Below are positions 15,947-24,667 of a stretch of 64,000 nt of DNA, piece by piece. Made by a program: the position numbers and the translations under genes. Every line of letters starts with the position of its first letter. Within the stretch, counting starts at the first letter, position 1. The DNA is from Criblamydia sequanensis CRIB-18. Its GTDB lineage: Bacteria; Chlamydiota; Chlamydiia; Chlamydiales; Criblamydiaceae. The notes beneath the pieces were generated by a model. That model was not told where the DNA came from. It made no database searches and saw only the letters and a list, made by a program, of their open reading frames with translations. The stretch lies in assembly GCF_000750955.1 (NCBI RefSeq), contig NZ_CCEJ010000003.1:1-64000 (forward strand). Reading direction: 5' to 3'.

Positions 15947-17149
15947 ATGTTGAAGAAACTTAAAACCTCTCTTCTCTTCTTGGCGACTTTACAGACAGCA
16001 TGTCTAGTAGGAGATACCTATCGGGTTCCGGCCACTTCTGATACTGTTACACTCGGGCTCTTTGACCTAAATAAAAAGCCGGCAGTAAAAATAAAGTCCG
16101 GCGATATAGTTTCACTTGAAACTTGGAATAGCTGCTTGCATGAAATGGTTTTTAATAAAACAACCCCGGCAGACGTCGCTAAATTTTATGAAAAGCATGA
16201 TATTCAGAAAAGACGGGGTATGCATAGTGTTACAGGACCTGTTTATGTTGAAGGAGCAGAGCCCGGAGATGTTTTAGAAATCAGGATTTTAGATATTCGA
16301 TTGAATGATTTTGGATATAACTTTTTAAGCCCTACTCAAGGGATTCTTTCCGATTTTACAAAACCTCGAATCAAATATTTTAAATATAACAGAAACAACA
16401 ATACGACAGAGTTTACAAAAGGCGTCTGTTTACACCTTAAGCCTTTTCCGGGAGTGTTAGCGGTAGCCCCGCCCTTGGATTGGCCGGAAGGTTGGCCCGT
16501 CAATATGCAAAAAGAGATGGGACAGCCGGTTGCCGGCGAGTTTAATACCGTTCCACCGGGACCTTTTGCCGGAAATTTAGATCAGCCTGAATTGCAGGCA
16601 GGCTCCATTCTTTTTGTGCCGGTATTTCAAAAAGGAGGACTTGTTTGGACAGGGGATTCCCACGCGATGCAAAGCAACGGGGAAGTAGATGTCACAGCCT
16701 TAGAAACCTCTTATGAGTCTATAGTTCTCCAATTTATAGTCAGAAAAGATTTAAAAGCCGAAGCTGTCACCGATAAAACGAAAAGAAAATTGGGTAATGC
16801 TTTTAGCTGGCCTATCATTGAAAATGAAACCCATTGGATGATTGTTGGATTAAATGTAGACCTGTTTGAAGCGATGAAAATGGCGACTAAAAATGCCATT
16901 GATTTTTTAGTAAAAACTCAAGGTTTTACACCGGAAGAAAGCTATCAATTTTTGAGCATGGTCGGGGATTTTGTAATAGCTGAAGCTGTTAATTTAATTA
17001 AGAATGTCACAGTTCATATCCCTAAAGAGCCTTTTAAAGCTAATGGAAAGACTTGCACGCTTTGCTCTGAAGGAATATTTCCGATAAAAGCTTTAAAAAT
17101 AGATGAAGATGCGGTTTGCTCTCCCCAAGAAGGGATAACAGTTGAATAA
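15947..17149 (+). CDS. Exported acetamidase/formamidase family protein
   Basis: Family FmdA_AmdA (PF03069) hydrolyses formamide or acetamide to ammonia and the acid. The sequence contains HSVTGPVYVEGAEPGDVLEI, a GIL-region LSPTQGILSDF, FAGNLDQPEL, and the conserved GDSHAMQSNGEVDVTALE. I chose ATG 15947 (AGGTGAAAAA upstream), which gives a clean signal peptide, MLKKLKTSLLFLATLQTACL. The frame itself reaches back into the porin gene. The usual family members are cytosolic, so a secreted version is noteworthy. It follows the porin and precedes a small secreted protein, probably as one operon for scavenging nitrogen from amides. Confidence 0.85.
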   Translation: MLKKLKTSLLFLATLQTACLVGDTYRVPATSDTVTLGLFDLNKKPAVKIKSGDIVSLETWNSCLHEMVFNKTTPADVAKFYEKHDIQKRRGMHSVTGPVYVEGAEPGDVLEIRILDIRLNDFGYNFLSPTQGILSDFTKPRIKYFKYNRNNNTTEFTKGVCLHLKPFPGVLAVAPPLDWPEGWPVNMQKEMGQPVAGEFNTVPPGPFAGNLDQPELQAGSILFVPVFQKGGLVWTGDSHAMQSNGEVDVTALETSYESIVLQFIVRKDLKAEAVTDKTKRKLGNAFSWPIIENETHWMIVGLNVDLFEAMKMATKNAIDFLVKTQGFTPEESYQFLSMVGDFVIAEAVNLIKNVTVHIPKEPFKANGKTCTLCSEGIFPIKALKIDEDAVCSPQEGITVE

Positions 17150-17161
17150 TAAGGTAATCCA

Positions 17162-17566
17162 ATGACGTTAAAAAAACTTATTCTTTTGATTCTTCCGATG
17201 CTTGTTTTTGCAAACCATGGGTTCGCAGAAAAAATTGTGCTTGCCAACCAAACCGGCCATCCCATGAATGAGTCTAGGATTGGCATTCAATGGGCAACAA
17301 GCGCAAATGAAGTTGCCGAAGCAAATAAAGCCATTATGTACGGGTTAAAACTGAATCCCGCCTCCTTCCAAATCTTAACTGAAAACGGAAAATTAACTTT
17401 AAACAGCCCCAAAAAAGCTGAGTATTTTAGAGTCGTTGTTTGGTCTAAGGGTAGCGGCGAGCCGGATCTTCTTACCAATTGGGTTGATATTATCCCTGAT
17501 AAAACTTATGAACTAAAAGAAGATTATTTAGTTCCGGCCGTACTAATGATTGGTTCCGGCTGTTAA
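17162..17566 (+). CDS. Small secreted protein of unknown function
   Basis: This 134-aa protein has a clear signal peptide (MTLKKLILLILPMLVFANHGFA). The mature part is a probable beta-sandwich with YFRVVVWSKGSGEPDL and a C-terminal Cys. I do not recognise a family. It starts 12 bp after the formamidase-like gene and so belongs to the same transcript. It may be a periplasmic partner of the porin or amidase. Confidence 0.75.
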   Translation: MTLKKLILLILPMLVFANHGFAEKIVLANQTGHPMNESRIGIQWATSANEVAEANKAIMYGLKLNPASFQILTENGKLTLNSPKKAEYFRVVVWSKGSGEPDLLTNWVDIIPDKTYELKEDYLVPAVLMIGSGC

Positions 17567-17584
17567 TCACAAAAGAATCGATTG

Positions 17585-18580
17585 TTAAATTACAGGGGTT
17601 TTTAAAGCGATCTCGACAACTCCATTTGGATTGAACATGCTAATAAAGTGATCAAGCATTTCGGGCCTATCTTTATGTTGGGAATCCAATAGAATTTCTG
17701 TAAACTCCGCAACATCCTGAACTATTCTTTCATATCTATAGTAAGCTAATAGCGAATTATCAATCTCTGTTTTTCCATACCCTTTATAAAATGAAGCCTC
17801 TTCTTGGGGGTCGTTCCAGACATTGCCTACACCCCCTCCAATAAACATAAGGTCTCGCTCCTTTGGCGCCATGATAGGGTCATCCCAATCGATTAAGTAG
17901 AGAACTTCCGAATTTTTTATCAGTATATTTCCTCCATGTATATCAGAATGGCATAATACAGACTTTGAAGGGATGTTTTTGACTTTGGTACTAAGCTCTG
18001 AGGCCCTATCGATAAGATCCTCGATAACAGCTCTATTTCTATTCATAATATTTAAAAACTTTAGAGCCAAATGATCCTTTTCGGGCGGCTTCTTTCGAAG
18101 GTCGCTATAGAAAAGGCGAACCAACTGCCTCCATTTTGATGAATAGGTTTCTTTTCTGATCCCTTTGATTAGAGAGGGGGGTACATCAAAATCGTGAACT
18201 CGCCTTAGCGCCTTACCTAACGATGTCCACTGCTTACCTGTAAGCTTTTGACTAAATCCGTTAACTCCTTCAATAAATGGAAATATAACTAAATTAAAAT
18301 CTTCAATTTGCAGGAGCGAAGAGCCGTCAATGGTTTTGAGTGGAGGAATAATTTCTTGAACTCCGCTTTCCCATAATAAATCCATGAGTGCGAAACTAAA
18401 GGCATTCTCATCGCCTTTCTTCAACTTTACAAAGTAAGATTGATCGGAGGTTTGAGCCTTATATAAAGAAGCATTTATGTCAGCTCCTCCTGAAAGGGGG
18501 ATGATTGATTTTACATCTAACCTATAATTAACCTTAAGACAATCGATAAGGGTATCTAAAAAGGGATGGCTATGAAGCAT
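17585..18580 (-). CDS. Spectinomycin phosphotransferase APH(9)-like
   Basis: This is an aminoglycoside-phosphotransferase-fold kinase of 331 aa. It has the catalytic loop SVLCHSDIHGGNIL and the metal-binding YLIDWDDPIMAPKERDLMF followed by IGGGVGNVW. These segments and the total length correspond closely, from memory, to Legionella pneumophila APH(9)-Ia, which phosphorylates spectinomycin in vitro. The matching blocks extend along the whole protein, including NLTGKQW-like (KLTGKQWTSLGKAL) and SYYR(Y/H)ERIV elements. In an amoeba-associated bacterium the natural substrate may be something else. No mobile-element genes flank it. Confidence 0.85.
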   Translation of the reverse strand: MLHSHPFLDTLIDCLKVNYRLDVKSIIPLSGGADINASLYKAQTSDQSYFVKLKKGDENAFSFALMDLLWESGVQEIIPPLKTIDGSSLLQIEDFNLVIFPFIEGVNGFSQKLTGKQWTSLGKALRRVHDFDVPPSLIKGIRKETYSSKWRQLVRLFYSDLRKKPPEKDHLALKFLNIMNRNRAVIEDLIDRASELSTKVKNIPSKSVLCHSDIHGGNILIKNSEVLYLIDWDDPIMAPKERDLMFIGGGVGNVWNDPQEEASFYKGYGKTEIDNSLLAYYRYERIVQDVAEFTEILLDSQHKDRPEMLDHFISMFNPNGVVEIALKTPVI

Positions 18581-18713
18581 TTTTAATTTTGACCTTAAAT
18601 AAATTTAGTTTTCATAAACAAATTAGTTCTATTTATTTATTTTTAATTAAAAAATTTTATATAATAACCCTTTTTTTATTAAATCAAAAAATAGGTGTTC
18701 TTCATTAATTTCA

Positions 18714-19148
18714 ATGAGTAAGTCTCACCGGAAGAATACAAAAGTTCTGAAGTGTTGACTCATGATTCTAAACCTACTTCAGAGACTAATCTTTCTTGGA
18801 AAGAAAGGACATCGGAAATAAATCATTGTATCCTTAGCGCATTTAAAGCAAGTAGCCGGCAAAAGCCAATCGAGCTGGTTTAATGGAAGTGATTCATACG
18901 GTATCTCCGGCATTAAAGAATAGAAACTTATGAGAAAAATGTCGGACAAGCAGCTTTGGGGGATAAGGATTTTTATGCTTTGGATATCGGAGCCGGAAAT
19001 TATCAATCGGGCGAAGCCTCGCTGAATATCTTAACAATAAAGAAGATATTCCCGAAGGATCCGCACCTTGAATTTTGATTCGGCTACAGATGATGTGATA
19101 GACTTAAGACAAACAGGAATCGTTTTAATCTTTATAGATTTCTTTTAA
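18714..19148 (+). pseudogene. Decayed gene, possibly a methyltransferase
   Basis: This is a chain of open pieces in successive frames. It starts with ATG 18714 (MSKSHRKNTK), shifts to EYKSSEVLTHDSKPTSETNL and AFKASS, then WFNGSDSYGISGIKE, then FYALDIGAGNYQSGEA. That last piece is a typical SAM-binding motif I. Next come LAEYLNNKEDIPEGS in another frame and LNFDSATDDVIDL in the third. At least three indels and an in-frame stop break it, so it cannot give a whole protein. The 3' end overlaps the stop of the ankyrin gene on the other strand. The pattern is a former SAM-dependent methyltransferase of unknown target. Confidence 0.6.
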
Positions 19149-21623
19149 ATTAGCTATTAGCCGGTTAATAACCATTTGCTTATACTTTTTGGATCTGTCT
19201 TCGATGAGAAAATTTTCTTCCCTATTACCCCTTGAGGCAGCTTTTTTTGTGTGACGCGAAAGATTTTCGAGTAGCGTTTCATCTTTTTTCCCTTTTCTTC
19301 TACTCATTAAAAGGCTCTCACCGCCACTTTTTTTCATTTCAGCATATCTTTTTATTTCACTAATAGATTGAGTAGTTTTCATCCATTTAAGCGGTAAATC
19401 CCTAAAGTAATGAACTTTTTGTTTGGTTTTTGGAAGGCTGCTCAAAAATTGATCGCCGAGCCTCGTGAAATTAATAAGGTCGCTGATTGCGAAAACAAAG
19501 CAGTTCCTATCGTCTGTTTGACGCCAAAAGGTGTTGACATGGATGTGTCTAACGCTAAATTCGACAAAATATTTTTCCATATTAAGAATAATGTCAACTA
19601 GCGGGGCGCAGTAACCATCTGTTTTTTTGCAATTTGAATAATCGGTTGTGCTATCGGTAATGATAATTTCCCAAGCGTTTTCTACTCTTTTAAAAAAAAG
19701 AGGGGTCACATGATTTGCAATACCATGGGGATTATCATCAGAGGCATTAACTATAAAAAGACGTACGTCGCCCTCTTTGATATCAGTATCATTGCAAGCA
19801 AGCTTGACTAAAGCATCCTCAAAATCAGGGCGATCTTGACAAAGGGTTATACTTTCTTCGGGGGGAATTGATGGCATATCCTTGTTCTTGAGAGACTCTA
19901 TGACTATGGCAATTCCTTTCTGAGAAAGCGTCCCTGCCGCATCCATGAATTGGTAGAATTTAGGATAAAATTTGCTAAGGACGAAAATCTGGTCTTCTTG
20001 AGGGAGATTTTCTAATATTTGGCCTTCAAGAAGCCATTTACAGATTAAAGTTTTGTTTTTTTCGATAAATGGATCTAGCCCTTCGCCTGCTTTCAAAAGA
20101 TGCGTGATATTAAAAGCCTTATTATTAGACCCTAAGTTGGCATTTAATAATTCTTGAGCTTCTTTTTGTTGCCCTTGAATATACAGCTGCGCCATTTTTA
20201 TGGCAGGATGGGTTTGGAAAAAGTCTTCGGACTCTTTTTTAAAATACCGGCTTAGTATTTCCATTTGAGGGATCGAGGCGTATCGGGGATGAGCTTCAAC
20301 TAAAGAGAATAGGGGACGAATATCTATGTCGCCTCTTGCAAAAAATTCTTCCAAGATACGAGAATCGTTTCTAGTGAAAGCCTTTTCCAGTAAAGAACTT
20401 CCATCACTTGTTCGCGCATTTAAATCGGTTTGCTTATTTTTAAGAAGCTCTCTAGCTATCTCTACATGGTTTTTTGAAATGGCTAATTCTAGGGGGATTT
20501 GATGGCTAAGGCGGCTTTTTCGGTTAACATCGAGGCTCTTCAAAGAAAGAAGTTCTTTAACAATTGGCAAATGATCAAACTCAATTGCGACCGTGAGAAA
20601 GGATTGAAGACAATCCTTGCCAAGATAGGCTTCAAGATGACCTTCTCTAATACCTTCAATTTTCATAAACTCTTGGAATATCTCTAAATAACCTTGACGG
20701 AAGGCCATCAACAAGGCGGATTCTTCTTTCTTGTTGATGGCAAACAGGGTATCAAATTCACAGTGCTTAACCAATGATAAAGCTAAATCCTTGTAACCCA
20801 TAGAAATCGCTGCCATTAGAAGGGTCGAGCCGCTTTTAGGGTCCTTGGCATTGATATTAATGCCTCGTTTTAAAATTTCCTGATAGAGTTCGGGCGAGTC
20901 GGAGCAACAGGCTAATAATGACTTCCAAGACATAGGAGAGGAGTTTTTTTTTCCCGATTCAAGAATCATGAGAACGCAAGGCAGCCAGTCATTAGATTCT
21001 TGTTTCACTATCTCAATCACAGAGTTTCGAAGAGTTGGGCTGTCGATTTTTTGAAAGGCTTCAATAAACTCTTGAATGAATCTAGTGCTTAACGCTGCCT
21101 TAGAGAAAAAAAAACCTCTCTTATTTGAAAAGGCTTTGAATAATCGGTCTAAATCCTTTTTTAAATCCGGCTGAGAGAGGGTTGTTTGAAAAAGGTCTTG
21201 TACTTTTTTCAGTTCTTCATCAGCTAGGTCAACTTCTGCTTCGAAGGAATGAATGCGTTCATTTTTTGTGGAGAATTTTTGCTTAGTGGATAAGGATTTT
21301 TCATGATTCCAAGAGCTTTGGAAAGTTTGAATTACATGTCCATCGAATGTTGCAGAAAAGACATCTTTTTCCTCACTCTCAAGAACCAGTTTGTTGATTT
21401 GATTGGCTAAGTCAATAACTGTTTCCTTGATGTCTTCCTCTTGTAAATCGTCTTTAGACTGGAGTTTTACCTTAATATGTAGAACGCGATCATTGATTTT
21501 TGCTCTAAAATCCAATTGATCGAATTCATGATCTTTTTCTACGACATGTAAACTATCCACATTATAGTTGATAAATAAGTCTTTTGAAGCATCCCATGCT
21601 AAATAAGACATGTATAAATCCAT
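19125..21623 (-). CDS. Ankyrin-repeat protein with YopJ/Ulp1-like cysteine catalytic domain (predicted effector)
   Basis: This 832-aa protein has no signal peptide. Residues about 225-440 contain degenerate ankyrin repeats (GSTLLMAAISMGYKDLALSL, IPLELAISKNHVEIARELL). The C-terminal region holds a His/Asp/Cys order typical of YopJ (C55) acetyltransferases and Ulp1-type (C48) proteases. His638 is in ANHVTPLFF, Asp657 in IIITDST, and Cys708 in RQTDDRNCFVFAISDL, resembling the QRS..CGIF site of YopJ. The tail is very basic. These enzymes modify host signalling proteins. Ankyrin repeats would select targets. The triad is assigned by motif order only. Start context is modest (GAG seven bases upstream). 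Confidence 0.75.
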   Translation of the reverse strand: MDLYMSYLAWDASKDLFINYNVDSLHVVEKDHEFDQLDFRAKINDRVLHIKVKLQSKDDLQEEDIKETVIDLANQINKLVLESEEKDVFSATFDGHVIQTFQSSWNHEKSLSTKQKFSTKNERIHSFEAEVDLADEELKKVQDLFQTTLSQPDLKKDLDRLFKAFSNKRGFFFSKAALSTRFIQEFIEAFQKIDSPTLRNSVIEIVKQESNDWLPCVLMILESGKKNSSPMSWKSLLACCSDSPELYQEILKRGININAKDPKSGSTLLMAAISMGYKDLALSLVKHCEFDTLFAINKKEESALLMAFRQGYLEIFQEFMKIEGIREGHLEAYLGKDCLQSFLTVAIEFDHLPIVKELLSLKSLDVNRKSRLSHQIPLELAISKNHVEIARELLKNKQTDLNARTSDGSSLLEKAFTRNDSRILEEFFARGDIDIRPLFSLVEAHPRYASIPQMEILSRYFKKESEDFFQTHPAIKMAQLYIQGQQKEAQELLNANLGSNNKAFNITHLLKAGEGLDPFIEKNKTLICKWLLEGQILENLPQEDQIFVLSKFYPKFYQFMDAAGTLSQKGIAIVIESLKNKDMPSIPPEESITLCQDRPDFEDALVKLACNDTDIKEGDVRLFIVNASDDNPHGIANHVTPLFFKRVENAWEIIITDSTTDYSNCKKTDGYCAPLVDIILNMEKYFVEFSVRHIHVNTFWRQTDDRNCFVFAISDLINFTRLGDQFLSSLPKTKQKVHYFRDLPLKWMKTTQSISEIKRYAEMKKSGGESLLMSRRKGKKDETLLENLSRHTKKAASRGNREENFLIEDRSKKYKQMVINRLIANLKEIYKD

Positions 21624-21632
21624 TAATCTCGT

Positions 21633-21670
21633 TTATTAATAAATTATCATCTTATTAATAAATTATCATC
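21633..21670. repeat. Two perfect 19-bp tandem repeats before the ankyrin effector
   Basis: TTATTAATAAATTATCATC occurs twice head-to-tail at 21633-21651 and 21652-21670, and a third, degenerate start follows. The block lies 10 bp upstream of the ankyrin gene start, inside its leader or promoter. Copy-number change could alter expression, which is inference. The rest of 21671-21904 shows no gene. Confidence 0.85.
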
Positions 21671-21904
21671 TTTATTAATGAATTTCAATTATTTTATTGT
21701 TGATTAATTAAGATTTAGTTAATTAACTCAGGAAGTTCAATCGAACTTACGGTCAAATCACGATGGTAAAGGCTCTCTAATATTAGCACGTGACTATCGA
21801 AGTCTTTTGCATGGTCTTTTGATATAAAACTGTAAAATCTGCGTAAAAGGGGTATTGAAGCTGCCTAAAAAGTTCGTATTCTCGGCATTGTGCTGTTTCA
21901 AAAC

Positions 21905-22363
21905 TTAGAAATTATAAGAGCCGGTCACCTGAGTTAGAACCTCGTTAATTTCAGTGATTAAATAATCTGAATCGTATCTTAGAATAACAATAGCTGTATA
22001 GATGCCTAATTTTTCCATCTCGATAAACAATCTTAAAACCGAAGCGTTGCTTTCAGGATCTATAAAAAGATCTTTGAGTCGTATTTTCCAGGAGCCTTGA
22101 GCGCTATAGACAGAATAAAGGTCGTTTAAAAAATCCTCTCTTGTTTCAGTATATAGTTGGCCGTTTAGTATTTTTTTACAGCTTGGAGAAATAATAGGGG
22201 AGCCATCTTCTGGAGAAAAATGACCGCAGCTGATTTGATCAATGAGTTTTAAGTACGATATTGTAGCGCATTTTAGCAGTTCGGGATCAGAGCGACTGTC
22301 TAAGGCCTCTGAGAGAAATGGAATTAAACCGGATACGAAAAGTAAGACGATTTTTTTAATCAT
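21905..22363 (-). CDS. Small exported protein, possibly NTF2-like
   Basis: This protein has a signal peptide from the internal ATG at 22363 (MIKKIVLLFVSGLIPFLSEA). I prefer that start over 22408 because the upstream residues disturb the signal. The mature part of about 130 aa has a helix-rich first half with CGHFSPEDGSP. The C-terminal beta strands (WKIRLKDLFIDPES, VLRLFIEMEKLGIYTAIVIL) are reminiscent of NTF2/SnoaL-like folds. No family is recognised with confidence. It stands alone, 280 bp from the ankyrin gene. Confidence 0.65.
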   Translation of the reverse strand: MIKKIVLLFVSGLIPFLSEALDSRSDPELLKCATISYLKLIDQISCGHFSPEDGSPIISPSCKKILNGQLYTETREDFLNDLYSVYSAQGSWKIRLKDLFIDPESNASVLRLFIEMEKLGIYTAIVILRYDSDYLITEINEVLTQVTGSYNF

Positions 22364-22595
22364 ATAACCTGTTTTTTTGAAACAAGGTAGCAAAATTAAT
22401 TCTTTCAAACTAGAAATTTATTTGACCTTGCAAGCCTTTCTTTTATCGGCTCCAAAAAACGAGAAGTAACACAGCTTGATTCTTTGCCTCTCTTCTGTAG
22501 AGGACCAAAGTTAAGAAGAGGCCTTCATTAAGCTTTTATTTTGGACAATTTAGAAAAATAAGTTTAAAGTAATTCTATTTATTTTACGAAAAATC

Positions 22596-23432
22596 ATGAT
22601 GGATCATCGAAATCACTTTAATTTACTGGATGAATGCTTCCCCGGCATTAAAGCAAATATAGTTCGTACGGAAAAAATAGGTTTCCCATGGGTGAGCAAA
22701 CCCTTTCTTAAGGAAGAAAGGGGAGAAGTACTTTCGCATGTAGGGGTTTTGGAATACCCGATGTTAGTGGAAGGGCGTCTTATCAAAGCGGCTGCTTTAC
22801 ATGCGATCTGCACAAAATCACCCAATCGAGGCAAAGGCCTCGCTTCGGAATTAATTAAAAAAGTGATTGAATGGGCTAAAGGTCGTTATGAACTCCTTGT
22901 ATTATTCACGGAAATTCCGGCTTTTTATGAAAAGCTGTCCTTTAAACTTCTTCAAGAATATCGATTTCATTTAAGAGTAAACCACTCTTCCGGAACAAAA
23001 GCATTAAGACAGATTCAATCGCCTGCCGATGATAGACTTTTTAAAGAGATATTTCGAAACCGGGCGTCTTTATCTAATCGCTTGTGGGTTCGAGACAATG
23101 GCGTTTTCGCCTCTTTCAATTCTCTATTTGCCACTTACCCTGACTATTGGTCACTTTTTTATAGCGACACTCTCAATGGTTTCATTTCTTATCATATAGA
23201 GGGCAAGACCTTGCATTTATTTGATCTAGTTTCAAATAGCATCCCGTCTCTTGATATGATTTTAGATCACTTTTACCAAGAAATTGAAGAAGTTATCTTT
23301 TATTTTTCACCGGACCGACTATCCTCTGATGCAGAAGCTAAGCCCTATCAATATGACAACGGGTATTTTATGGCGTATGGAAACTGGCCTCTATCGAAAC
23401 CTTTTATGGTTTCGCCTCTTGCCCGCTGCTAG
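22596..23432 (+). CDS. GNAT-family N-acetyltransferase
   Basis: The N-terminal half has the acetyl-CoA-binding motif A: IKAAALHAICTKSPNRGKGL followed by ASELIKKVIEWA and then LLVLFTEIPAFYEKLSFKLL. The C-terminal half (about residues 130-278) is a second domain as in two-domain GNATs such as Eis-like proteins. The length of 278 aa and the absence of a signal peptide indicate a cytosolic enzyme. The substrate is unknown. It ends 14 bp from the convergent dehydrogenase gene. The start is ATG 22596 or the immediately following ATG. Confidence 0.8.
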   Translation: MMDHRNHFNLLDECFPGIKANIVRTEKIGFPWVSKPFLKEERGEVLSHVGVLEYPMLVEGRLIKAAALHAICTKSPNRGKGLASELIKKVIEWAKGRYELLVLFTEIPAFYEKLSFKLLQEYRFHLRVNHSSGTKALRQIQSPADDRLFKEIFRNRASLSNRLWVRDNGVFASFNSLFATYPDYWSLFYSDTLNGFISYHIEGKTLHLFDLVSNSIPSLDMILDHFYQEIEEVIFYFSPDRLSSDAEAKPYQYDNGYFMAYGNWPLSKPFMVSPLARC

Positions 23433-23446
23433 CTATATCAAACAGC

Positions 23447-24544
23447 TTATAGCCCAAGTATTCGAAGCAATCCTTTTTCCTCTTTCTTATTTTTAATGGT
23501 TGTCATGTCAATGACATATCGAAAATCAGGTTCTGATTTTCCGATGCTTTTAAACGCTTTATTAACGTCTTCTATGGGAATAATTTTAACATCCGCTTTG
23601 ATGTTATTTTTACTGCAAAATTTTAATAATTCCTCAGTTTCATTAACTCCACCAAGTAAAGAGGTGCTAAGCGTTTTTCTATCAAACATCATTTTACTAA
23701 GATCTGTGGCTTTGGCTAAAGGAGCAATACAGCCGACAACAGTCAAGACGCCATCTCGCTTAAGAAGCCCGATATACGGATTGGCATCATGAGACTCCGG
23801 AATGGTACTAAGGATAAAATCCAAGGTATTGGCATTTTTCTCCATGGATTTCTTATCGGTTGATACAATGACCTTTTTAACTCCAAGTTTTTTTGCATGG
23901 GCTTTTTTTTCTGGTGAGTGGGTGATCAAAGTCACCTCAGCCCCCATGGCTAAGGCTAGTTTAATCGCCATGTGACCAAGTCCGCCAAGTCCGACTATTC
24001 CAACTTTTGTTCCTTTCCCGACATTCCAATATCGTAAAGGAGAGTAGGTAGTAATGCCAGCGCACATTAGTGGGGCCGCTTCTGCTAAATCGATGTTTTT
24101 AGGGATTGCAAAAACAAAATCTTGTTGAACGACAATCATATTTGAAAAGCCGCCAAAGGTTAAATTGGTCTCGCTTGGGTATCTGGCATTTCCATTGTAG
24201 GCCCCCAAATACCCTTTTTCGCAGTACTGTTCAAGGCCTTCTTGACAGCTTTGACATTCACTGCAAGAGTCAATCATGGGGCCAATGGCGACGGCATCGC
24301 CCGTTTTAAATTTTTTTACTTTGGATCCCACTTGAACGACTCTTCCTGTGATTTCATGGCCTGGAACACATGGGTAAATCGTGTTTTTCCATTCATTTTG
24401 GGCTTGATGAATATCTGAGTGGCAAATACCGCAGTATAGAATTTCAACCACGACATCGTGGGGACCTGGGTTTCGACGTTCAATGGATAGAGGTTTTAAA
24501 GAACTGAATGAACTCTTGGCTGCATAACCTATGGCTTTAATCAT
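23447..24544 (-). CDS. Zinc-dependent NAD(P)H alcohol/aldehyde dehydrogenase (YahK/AdhA-like)
   Basis: This is a medium-chain zinc dehydrogenase of 365 aa. Catalytic zinc ligands are present at Cys41 (YCGICHSDIHQ) and His63-Glu64 (VPGHEITGRV). The four structural-zinc cysteines lie in CSECQSCQEGLEQYC. The coenzyme motif is GIVGLGGLGHMAIKLA. The ordering resembles the YahK/cinnamyl-alcohol branch, which reduces aldehydes with NADPH. It is a likely detoxifying aldehyde reductase. It sits alone between convergent and divergent neighbours. Confidence 0.92.
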   Translation of the reverse strand: MIKAIGYAAKSSFSSLKPLSIERRNPGPHDVVVEILYCGICHSDIHQAQNEWKNTIYPCVPGHEITGRVVQVGSKVKKFKTGDAVAIGPMIDSCSECQSCQEGLEQYCEKGYLGAYNGNARYPSETNLTFGGFSNMIVVQQDFVFAIPKNIDLAEAAPLMCAGITTYSPLRYWNVGKGTKVGIVGLGGLGHMAIKLALAMGAEVTLITHSPEKKAHAKKLGVKKVIVSTDKKSMEKNANTLDFILSTIPESHDANPYIGLLKRDGVLTVVGCIAPLAKATDLSKMMFDRKTLSTSLLGGVNETEELLKFCSKNNIKADVKIIPIEDVNKAFKSIGKSEPDFRYVIDMTTIKNKKEEKGLLRILGL

Positions 24545-24667
24545 TTCTATCCTCCCTGACGAAATTATTATTACCTGATATATAAATCATAGAGTGGTAA
24601 AAAACAAGTTTGCTCATAATCAGTTAGTTAGAATAAAACTAAAGAGACGATTTTATATCCCTAAGAA

